DNA of 8,693 nt, from the NCBI GenBank assembly GCA_949440065.1, contig CASRZP010000057.1, forward strand, positions 1 to 8,693, written 5' to 3'. Below the pieces are notes generated by a model that worked only from the letters and a program-made list of their open reading frames with translations, was not told where the DNA came from and made no database searches. The position numbers and the translations under genes are program-made. The stretch is from an uncultured Bacilli bacterium (GTDB taxonomy: Bacteria > Bacillota_I > Bacilli_A > RF39 > UBA660). This document shows positions 1 to 5,826 of the stretch, piece after piece (position 1 is the first letter of the stretch; the number at the start of each line of letters is the position of its first letter).

Positions 1-24
1 TACATTTTTTAACGGTATCATCAT
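1..24 (-). CDS. Start of an unidentified gene, cut by the left edge
   Basis: Only eight codons are visible, reading MMIPLKNV on the minus strand, with no stop before the window edge. The start is supported by a G-rich Shine-Dalgarno (AAAGGGGG, 32-39) lying 7 bases before the ATG at 24-22, and by a promoter at 58-86 with a correctly spaced -35 and -10. A second in-frame ATG at 21-19 would be 10 bases from the same Shine-Dalgarno. The opening residues resemble the first strand of many ABC-transporter ATPases (hydrophobic-x-x-Asn-Val), which would suit a polysaccharide export ATPase beside a glycan operon, but eight residues cannot establish a family. That a gene starts here is reasonably likely; its function is not determined. 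Confidence 0.5.
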
Positions 25-57
25 AGATACACCCCCTTTGAAAATAATGATGATGCC

Positions 58-86
58 AATATAACAGACTTTTTTTCCTTTGTAAA
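58..86 (-). promoter_or_regulatory. Sigma-A type promoter for the left-edge gene
   Basis: On the minus strand there is a -35 box TTTACA (81-86), a 17-base spacer and a -10 box TATATT (58-63). Transcription would begin at about 50-52, leaving a leader of roughly 27 bases that contains the Shine-Dalgarno at 32-39. The boxes differ from consensus by one base each, and the spacing is ideal. This suggests the left-edge gene has its own promoter rather than relying only on read-through from the glycosyltransferase operon. Confidence 0.6.
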
Positions 87-219
87 ACCAGCCTTTTAAC
101 AAAACTTCAAACAAAAAAAACATCAATTTTTTCTTTTTCCTTAACGAAAAATTCCTAATTCATGCCTTTTTCTTCTTCAAAAACCTTTTTTACTACTTTT
201 TCATTTTTTTTCACTTTTT
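87..219. other. Intergenic, T-rich on the plus strand, no clear feature
   Basis: This stretch lies between the last glycosyltransferase stop and the promoter of the left-edge gene. It consists largely of T runs on the plus strand (A runs on the minus strand). An A-tract and T-tract separated by CATCAA at 113-132 could fold into a purely A-T hairpin, but it has no G-C pairs and is not a convincing terminator. I see no coding signal in it. Confidence 0.4.
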
Positions 220-1113
220 TTATTGACTATATTCTTTTTTCACTTTTTTCCTTGCTAGATGATAACAAAAACCAACTAACCATTGATCATACCATCTATC
301 TAAACCCTTTTTACATTCACATTTCGATATGCCCAACAAATGTGTAAAAAGAAGATACTGCTTAATCGCATACCAATACTTACCTAAAGTTATCTTTCTA
401 TTGGGAAAATTTAATAACTCTAAAAAGTAATGATAATATCCCTTAGGACACTTAGTAAACATTTGCTTGATATTTTTGGTATACCCATCTAATTCATATA
501 TCCCCCCTACTAAATACTCATTTATACATACAATTCCTTGATACTTCTTATCCATCTCATGATACATCCTAGATTCGGTAATAAATTTCTCCCCTTCTTC
601 TAAGTGATGAATAAATTTCTTTCTTGCACTTTGCTTAAACACTAAGGCAATCTCACCTTGATATCCATCTTTCAAATATAATTCATACATCGAACGCACC
701 ATTCCACTTTGTGAAAAAGGAATAGACACCCCGTTATCCACTTTTCTTAAAAAACCAAGTGCATACACTCCTTTATTTTTTTGTAGCAGTTCTTTATAAC
801 TATCCAATTTTTCTAACACATCATCAAGTAGATAATCATCAGAGTCCACTTCTAGGATATACTCTCCCTGACAAAGAGGAATTCCATGATTTAATGCTTG
901 CATTTTTCCTTGATTTTCTTGATAAATATAAGTAATATTAATTTTCTTTTCCTCTTGCCATTTTTCCACTAAACGCTTAGTATCATCCATCGAGCCATCA
1001 TCAACGATTACCCATTCAATATCACTTTTTTTCTTTTTATTTTTTAAAATACTCTTATACAAATTAGGAAGTAACTTTGCCCGATTATAAGTAGCAGTAA
1101 TTACACTTAGCAT
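220..1113 (-). CDS. GT2 family glycosyltransferase (GT-A fold)
   Basis: Predicted cytoplasmic glycosyltransferase that moves a sugar from a nucleotide-sugar donor to a growing glycan. Numbered from the upstream ATG at 1116, the N-terminal strand and loop are ITATYNR (6-12), the nucleotide-binding acidic motif is DDGS (39-42), ENQGK follows (67-71), and the metal-binding DSDD is at 91-94. A later segment (about 152-185) has GEIALVFK and EGEKFITESRMY, typical of a GT2 subgroup common in Gram-positive polysaccharide clusters and different from the two GT2 genes at the head of the operon. No membrane anchor is evident; the C-terminus is Lys-rich. Two adjacent ATGs exist. The GAGGTG at 1119-1124 is only 2 bases from the first but 5 from the second, so the start at 1113 is preferred. 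It then overlaps the stop of the GT4 gene by one base (TGATG), indicating coupled translation. It is the last gene of the operon. Sugar specificity cannot be read from sequence. Confidence 0.93.
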   Translation of the reverse strand: MLSVITATYNRAKLLPNLYKSILKNKKKKSDIEWVIVDDGSMDDTKRLVEKWQEEKKINITYIYQENQGKMQALNHGIPLCQGEYILEVDSDDYLLDDVLEKLDSYKELLQKNKGVYALGFLRKVDNGVSIPFSQSGMVRSMYELYLKDGYQGEIALVFKQSARKKFIHHLEEGEKFITESRMYHEMDKKYQGIVCINEYLVGGIYELDGYTKNIKQMFTKCPKGYYHYFLELLNFPNRKITLGKYWYAIKQYLLFTHLLGISKCECKKGLDRWYDQWLVGFCYHLARKKVKKEYSQ

Positions 1114-2207
1114 CATTTCACCTCTTCTATTAAATGAATTACATCATCTAGTAACTTCTTATTAGAATAAGTATCCATCACTTTTTTCTTAGGAATTCCC
1201 TCTTGAATCAATTTCTTTATTCCATCCTTTATCCCCTCATGTGAATTTTCGACAACAAGACGATTAGCATAACTTTCTACCACTTCTTTCGCTGCCGTAT
1301 TGGTTACCATAATATATTTTTCTAAAATTTTAGCCTCTACCAACACCATACCATACCCTTCATATAACGAAGGAAGCAAAAATACATCTGCCTTATTGAT
1401 ATAAGGATAAGGATTTTCCTTTTTTCCTAATAAATGAAAGGTATCATTCACTTTTAAATATTCAATTTTTTTCTCTAACTCTTCCTTAAGTAATCCATCT
1501 CCAATCACATAAATATGATGATTGAACCCTTCTTCGATTAACTCATAATGAACATCTAATAAACGAGAATATCCTTTTTGTTCTGTTAATCTAGCCACCA
1601 CTAGAAAATTTAGATTATCTTCATCTAATTGCCAACTTATCTTTTCTTTTGACTTTTCTACCACTTTTTTCTCATCCAAATAATTATAAATCACGAATTT
1701 CTTTCTATCATTTTGATAAAAATCTTCAAACGACTTCAAATTATCTTGGGATACAAACACAATTCTTGGATACTTTTGATAAATTTCTTCATACAACTTA
1801 TACTTTCTCTTAGCCATTTTTCCTGTACCAAAAACTTTTTTTATGTCATTATGAACCCAGGCAATATCCCCAACAGAAGATAATAACATAGTCACTGGTC
1901 CTTCTAAAAATGCTATTTTTACATCATAACCATCAAAATAACGCTTTACGATTTTTTCTCTACTTCTTTTATTTAATATTTTTAACGATAACATTTTCCT
2001 TTTGATATACGAAGTATGCTGATAACTCGCTGGATAATACTTGACTAACTTAACCTTACTTTCTAATTCCTTTTCAAATTCCCCTTCCCCATAAAGGGTA
2101 AAAATCGTCACATCATATTTTTGACATAAAGCATTCGCTAAATCTACTAGTACTCGCTCTGCACCACCTAAAGATAGACTAGTAATTCCAAAAATAATTT
2201 TTTTCAC
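1113..2207 (-). CDS. GT4 family glycosyltransferase (GT-B fold)
   Basis: Predicted retaining glycosyltransferase of the GT4 type, 364 residues, normal length for the family. The N-terminal Rossmann half opens with GITSLSLGGAERVL, where the GGAE loop (14-17) is characteristic of GT4 enzymes. The C-terminal half starts near FLVVARLTEQKG (201-212), followed by IGDG (235-238) and the donor-binding E-x7-E motif in LYEGYGMVLVE (Glu283 and Glu291). No membrane segment is seen, so it probably works at the inner face of the membrane on a lipid-linked glycan. The start codon is GTG at 2207-2205, overlapping the TGA stop of the polymerase gene as GTGA, with AGGAG 9 bases upstream. It is the only GT-B enzyme in this operon. 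Donor and linkage are unknown. Confidence 0.94.
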   Translation of the reverse strand: MKKIIFGITSLSLGGAERVLVDLANALCQKYDVTIFTLYGEGEFEKELESKVKLVKYYPASYQHTSYIKRKMLSLKILNKRSREKIVKRYFDGYDVKIAFLEGPVTMLLSSVGDIAWVHNDIKKVFGTGKMAKRKYKLYEEIYQKYPRIVFVSQDNLKSFEDFYQNDRKKFVIYNYLDEKKVVEKSKEKISWQLDEDNLNFLVVARLTEQKGYSRLLDVHYELIEEGFNHHIYVIGDGLLKEELEKKIEYLKVNDTFHLLGKKENPYPYINKADVFLLPSLYEGYGMVLVEAKILEKYIMVTNTAAKEVVESYANRLVVENSHEGIKDGIKKLIQEGIPKKKVMDTYSNKKLLDDVIHLIEEVK

Positions 2208-3607
2208 TTTAACTTACTCCTTTCTTCCTTTAACAAAACCGTTGCTAAAATAATCATCAACATCGAAGATACATTAAAAAACGTGTATCCAGCAAAAAGG
2301 GAAAAGAAAAGTCCTAAACCTAGTGTTGCTAAAGAAAGATAATATTCCACATTAATTTGCTTAAACTTCTTAAAAAACATTATTACACCTAAAGTAAACT
2401 CTTTAACATAATACCATGCATAAAGTAAAAATCCTAAAATACCAAAATTGTAAAGTATCGCTAGTAATTCCATTTCAAAAGTCATTTCTGAATAATTGGT
2501 GAGATGACCATTTCCTACCAAGAGATAAAATAAATGATGTTGATTTTTTATCAGCGACGTGTGATAAATAAATTGTAAAGCACGTCTAGAACTATTAGGA
2601 ATGTGATAACGATTAGCTATTTCATACATATCTAACATCGAACGTTGCACTTCCTTACTCATCACTTCTTCACGCATTTCTCCTTTTTTTATGGTTTCAA
2701 TAAACACGAGGGAGTCACCTGTTACATGAGATACCTCTCCTGTCCAAGGGTCTATCACTTGATTGGCTTCTTCCTTCATATGGGATAACCTTTTTAACGT
2801 TGTCGTTCCTAAGAAAAAGACACTACCTATCATGATGAATAAAAGTACAACCATTAACACCATCGATTTTACCTTAAATTGCCACTTTTTATTTTGCAAT
2901 TTTTTAATAGTAAAATAGAATAAATAAATGATAACTACTAAAGGAAAACCTAATAATCCAGTCCTTGTTCCTAACAAGAAAAGCAAATAAATTCCTGTAA
3001 AAAGTGCCAAAAGCCATCGCAACTTACTTCCTTTTTTATCAAAAATATAAGGAAATAACAGTAATAAACTAAGAAGTAAAATAGACCCTAGAGCATTACC
3101 TGATGCAAACCATCCTTTAAAACCTATCCCGTCAATATAAGTAGATGATGAACTTCCTGTTAAAATAGAAGCAAAAATTATCATGATATAACCCATTAAA
3201 TAAAAGAAAAGATATTTCTTTATTTCACCTAAACGATCTTGTTTTCTAAAATATGAAATAAGTACTAACATCACCATCATATAGCTATAATTCAGTAAAT
3301 ATTGCATTTCATGAAAAATAGAACCATAGCTACTTTCTCTATGTAACTTAGTGAAAGCATATAAATGAAGTATGGCATATAGTCCATAGAAGAAAACACC
3401 TAAAACCATTTTTTTCCTGCAAGGTTTTTCTTTAAGATAAAGATAGATAAATAAAATACAAGGAATGACTGGACGAATAATGGTAGATGGAGATATCATC
3501 GCATTGGGATAATCTTTTCTAAAAAGAAAACTAAAGGCATCCAAAAAAGGAGATAACACGAAAAAAGCATAAATCAAGTACTCCATCTTAAAGTTTATCT
3601 TTTTCAT
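2204..3607 (-). CDS. O-antigen ligase / polymerase-like membrane protein
   Basis: Polytopic membrane protein of 467 residues, judged to belong to the O-antigen ligase/polymerase-like (Wzy/WaaL-type) group, which joins undecaprenyl-linked glycan units or ligates glycans outside the membrane. About 11-12 hydrophobic segments are visible, roughly at 9-29, 42-58, 67-84, 103-119, 132-150, 166-189, 196-213, 218-234, 247-267, 378-400, 422-440 and 441-459. Between the last two groups lies a hydrophilic loop of about 110 residues (268-375), the usual external loop of this family. Family-like motifs are FKGWFASGNALG (163-174), GTRTGLLG (213-220), and Glu-rich MELLAILYNFGILGFLL after the loop. The frame stays open upstream to 3661, but that would overlap the preceding gene by about 50 bases. 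ATG 3607 has GGGGAAG about 6 bases upstream; ATG 3613 overlaps the preceding stop as ATGA but abuts the G-rich stretch. I prefer 3607. Polymerase versus ligase cannot be decided here. Confidence 0.87.
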   Translation of the reverse strand: MKKINFKMEYLIYAFFVLSPFLDAFSFLFRKDYPNAMISPSTIIRPVIPCILFIYLYLKEKPCRKKMVLGVFFYGLYAILHLYAFTKLHRESSYGSIFHEMQYLLNYSYMMVMLVLISYFRKQDRLGEIKKYLFFYLMGYIMIIFASILTGSSSSTYIDGIGFKGWFASGNALGSILLLSLLLLFPYIFDKKGSKLRWLLALFTGIYLLFLLGTRTGLLGFPLVVIIYLFYFTIKKLQNKKWQFKVKSMVLMVVLLFIMIGSVFFLGTTTLKRLSHMKEEANQVIDPWTGEVSHVTGDSLVFIETIKKGEMREEVMSKEVQRSMLDMYEIANRYHIPNSSRRALQFIYHTSLIKNQHHLFYLLVGNGHLTNYSEMTFEMELLAILYNFGILGFLLYAWYYVKEFTLGVIMFFKKFKQINVEYYLSLATLGLGLFFSLFAGYTFFNVSSMLMIILATVLLKEERSKLK

Positions 3608-3609
3608 TA

Positions 3610-4557
3610 TCATCTTCCCCATATCATTAAATAAAGCTCTGGCCACATTTTGATTAAACACTTTTTCACCTTATGACCAAGGGTTTTACTTTGTAAATAT
3701 TGATAAGCTTCTTCCTCTTTTAATTTTGCTAAATACTCACGTTTTTCTTTTCCATTTAAAATATTTGCTTTCAAATACACCGCGTTAGTTAGATAGCTAT
3801 AAGCACATTCTTTTAAGGACTCACTAATTTCTAAATCTACTTTAATGCTTGCTAATAAATCATGATATTGCTCTAATACATCATAAGCTCTTTTCTTTAA
3901 ATTTTCTATATTCTTTAATGTGGTAATGCTGTTTTCTCTAATACAATAATAATAGCCAATGTAGGAAATAGAACTAATGGTTTTGGCTTTTAATATAATA
4001 TATGGTGTTAGTCCAAAGTCCTCATGATATGCCCCTACTTTGTAAGTAAAATGATGGTTGACAAAAAATTCTCTATTATATGCATAAATCCACGCTGGTT
4101 CAAAGTATGGTTCACGAATTAATAAAGGAAACGCTACATCAGAAGAGCGATTAGAAAAAACACATCCTGAATAAGTTAACTTATTTTCATTTTCCATCTT
4201 AGCTAAACGATAACGAATCACATCTGGGTCATGGTCTTTGATTAGTACATCATGTAACTCAGATAAAAGATTTTTTCCCAAATAATCATCGCTATCTAAA
4301 AAAAGGATATATTTTCCTGTAGCTTTTTTAACCCCATAATTTCTAGCATCACTTAAGCCCCCATTTTTCTTAAAGAATGGTTTAAAACGTTCGTCCTTTT
4401 TATGGTAGGACGCCATAATTAAAGAAGAAGAATCACTACTTCCATCATCTACCATAATGACTTCATATGAATTGAAAGTTTGATCTTTTATACTATTTAG
4501 GCATCGTTTTAAATAAGCTTCTACATTGTAAATGGGTACAATAATTGAAAATTCCAT
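3610..4557 (-). CDS. GT2 family glycosyltransferase (EpsJ/WcaA-like)
   Basis: Predicted inverting GT2 glycosyltransferase of 315 residues with a complete GT-A domain. It has FSIIVPIYNVEAYL (3-16), DDGS (37-40), the loop GGLSDARNYG (66-75), DSDD (88-91) for metal and nucleotide-sugar binding, and HED (178-180) in AYHEDFGLTP, which matches the position of the family's catalytic-base motif. The basic, aromatic C-terminus (KKCLIKMWPELYLMIWGR) could form an amphipathic membrane-contacting helix. The start is secure: AAGGAGGG at 4564-4571 sits 6 bases before the ATG and overlaps the stop region of the upstream gene, 12 bases away. It shares motif layout with the upstream GT2, suggesting the two arose by duplication. 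It is probably one step in building the repeat unit; donor sugar is unknown. Confidence 0.95.
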   Translation of the reverse strand: MEFSIIVPIYNVEAYLKRCLNSIKDQTFNSYEVIMVDDGSSDSSSLIMASYHKKDERFKPFFKKNGGLSDARNYGVKKATGKYILFLDSDDYLGKNLLSELHDVLIKDHDPDVIRYRLAKMENENKLTYSGCVFSNRSSDVAFPLLIREPYFEPAWIYAYNREFFVNHHFTYKVGAYHEDFGLTPYIILKAKTISSISYIGYYYCIRENSITTLKNIENLKKRAYDVLEQYHDLLASIKVDLEISESLKECAYSYLTNAVYLKANILNGKEKREYLAKLKEEEAYQYLQSKTLGHKVKKCLIKMWPELYLMIWGR

Positions 4558-4569
4558 GTTTATCCCTCC

Positions 4570-5535
4570 TTATTCTTTAATGATTTTATCCCCAAAATAT
4601 TTTAATATAACATTGGATAGTAGGTACAATGGATAGTTTAAATGACGAAAGTATATATGCATTTTATCTTTTTTTTCTAATAAATAATGGTTCTTTTTCC
4701 AATTTGGAAATTCTTGATTTAATAAAGTCCACCCTTCTTTTAAAATCGCTTTACGCACACTTTTATCTTTCACTTGACTAATACGGTAACTTGAACGTCC
4801 TAAAATCACATGTAAAAATAAATATTCGAGTTCTACTTTATACTTTTCATCAAAACCTTTTTCTTGATAAAAAGATAATACATTTCTTAAAATAGCAAAT
4901 ATCTCTTTTACTCGTTCATTTTGTACCCTAGTAATGGATGAATTTCTCTGTAAGTAGTGATATAAGGGCTTATTTACTTGACCATAGGAGTCAACAAAGG
5001 GAAGAAATTGATACGTAAAACCAATATCTTCATAACGTAGTCCTACGTAAAATTGTAATTTTTCTTTTTCAATAATCGATCTTTTATATAACTTATTCCA
5101 AGAAACTACTCTAATTTGATGAAAATAATCGTCTAAGTAACTAGCAGAATCTATTCTTTTTTTATCTACATACTCCCAATAAAAATCACATTCTACTAAA
5201 TCAAGATTCCCTTCTTTTGCTTTTTGATACATTAACTCAAGCATATCCATTTCCACATAATCATCACTATCAATAAACGCAACATATTCTCCCTTAGCTT
5301 TTTTTAACCCTGTATTTCTAGCACCACTTAAACCTTGATTTTCTTGACGAAAATAACTTATTCTTCTATCCTTTTTTTGATAAGATTGAGCAATTTCACT
5401 CGATAAATCCATTGATCCGTCATCTATTAAAATAATTTCAATTTCTTTTAATGTCTGGTGAACAAGGGAATCTAAGCACTTTACTAAGTAAGACTCTACT
5501 TGATAAATGGGAACAATTACACTAACTTTCACCAT
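4570..5535 (-). CDS. GT2 family glycosyltransferase (EpsJ/WcaA-like), first gene of the operon
   Basis: Predicted GT2 glycosyltransferase of 321 residues. It has VSVIVPIYQVESYL (4-17), DDGS (38-41), NQGLSGARNTG (66-76), DSDD (89-92), the SWNKLYKRSI segment (145-154) common in this subfamily, and RYEDIGFTYQ (167-176) carrying the probable catalytic Glu-Asp pair. All key residues are present, so it should be active. The last 30 residues are hydrophobic and basic, consistent with loose membrane association. The ATG at 5535 has AGGTGAT (5541-5547) upstream with 7 bases between the AGGTG core and the start. It is the first gene after the promoter at 5571-5600, with a leader of about 30 bases, and leads the five-gene minus-strand operon. 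The acceptor and sugar are not predictable. Confidence 0.95.
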   Translation of the reverse strand: MVKVSVIVPIYQVESYLVKCLDSLVHQTLKEIEIILIDDGSMDLSSEIAQSYQKKDRRISYFRQENQGLSGARNTGLKKAKGEYVAFIDSDDYVEMDMLELMYQKAKEGNLDLVECDFYWEYVDKKRIDSASYLDDYFHQIRVVSWNKLYKRSIIEKEKLQFYVGLRYEDIGFTYQFLPFVDSYGQVNKPLYHYLQRNSSITRVQNERVKEIFAILRNVLSFYQEKGFDEKYKVELEYLFLHVILGRSSYRISQVKDKSVRKAILKEGWTLLNQEFPNWKKNHYLLEKKDKMHIYFRHLNYPLYLLSNVILKYFGDKIIKE

Positions 5536-5570
5536 ATGTTATCACCTACTATTTACCTATATCTATTACT

Positions 5571-5600
5571 AGTATATCAAATGCCTTAGATGAAGGACAA
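5571..5600 (-). promoter_or_regulatory. Sigma-A type promoter of the glycosyltransferase operon
   Basis: On the minus strand, -35 TTGTCC (5595-5600) and -10 TATACT (5571-5576) are separated by 18 bases. The predicted transcript starts near 5563-5565, about 30 bases before the first glycosyltransferase ATG. It is the best -35/-10 pair I found on this strand in the intergenic region. The inverted repeat at 5614-5636 begins 14 bases upstream of the -35 box, where an activator or repressor could act. Confidence 0.55.
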
Positions 5601-5613
5601 GAAAAAGACACAT

Positions 5614-5636
5614 ATTTGTCGTCTTATATGACAAAT
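5614..5636. repeat. Inverted repeat, possible operator
   Basis: ATTTGTC (5614-5620) and GACAAAT (5630-5636) form a perfect 7-bp inverted repeat with a 9-base centre. The right half-site, as GACAAATT, occurs again at 5746-5753, closer to the rightward gene. The repeat lies upstream of the promoter of the minus-strand operon, so it would not be in that transcript and is more likely to act as a protein-binding site than as an RNA hairpin. The regulator is unknown. In AT-rich intergenic DNA a 7-bp repeat can also arise by chance. Confidence 0.35.
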
Positions 5637-5790
5637 TTAGACAGTATTTTTTAATTTAAGAAGTGTATCTAGATTTTTTTTCTTTTTATTGATGAATTCT
5701 CTTGAACAATATTTTCATTTCTTTCACTTTTTTAGAACGGATTTCGACAAATTATCTTTTATTTCTATTTCTATTTTACCCTTTTTATTA

Positions 5791-5816
5791 TATAATTGTT
5801 TTATAAGATAGAGGTG
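5791..5816 (+). promoter_or_regulatory. -10 box and ribosome-binding site for the PASTA gene
   Basis: A consensus -10 box TATAAT is at 5791-5796 in the short space before the PASTA gene. At the expected -35 position (about 5768-5773) there is only TTTCTA, a poor match, so the promoter may be weak or need an activator. A Shine-Dalgarno GAGGTG (5811-5816) precedes the ATG at 5827 by 10 bases. The leader would be only about 24 bases. Confidence 0.45.
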
Positions 5817-5826
5817 ATACAAAAAT

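Noticed and set aside
113..132. A-tract and T-tract hairpin as a terminator of the glycosyltransferase operon
   Set aside because: The stem is only A-T pairs with a 6-base loop, and similar A and T runs occur throughout the neighbourhood, so it is not distinguishable from composition.
162..347. Plus-strand frame of 61 codons, Phe-rich
   Set aside because: It overlaps the 3' end of a clear glycosyltransferase on the other strand, its Phe/Thr/Ser content simply reflects T-rich DNA, and no ribosome-binding site precedes it.
1024..1046. Homopolymeric A/T runs (up to 7) inside the last GT2 gene as a phase-variation switch
   Set aside because: Runs of this length are common in Lys-rich genes of AT-rich genomes, the frame is intact, and there is no independent sign of switching.
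5605..5640. Alternative hairpins as an attenuator or riboswitch in the operon leader
   Set aside because: The best promoter starts transcription downstream of this segment, and the second hairpin would have only a 4-bp stem.
5536..5826. A missing kinase domain upstream, making the PASTA gene a truncated PrkC/StkP
   Set aside because: The upstream region is noncoding with a -10 box and a ribosome-binding site for the ATG at 5827, and the protein has three membrane segments rather than the single one of those kinases.
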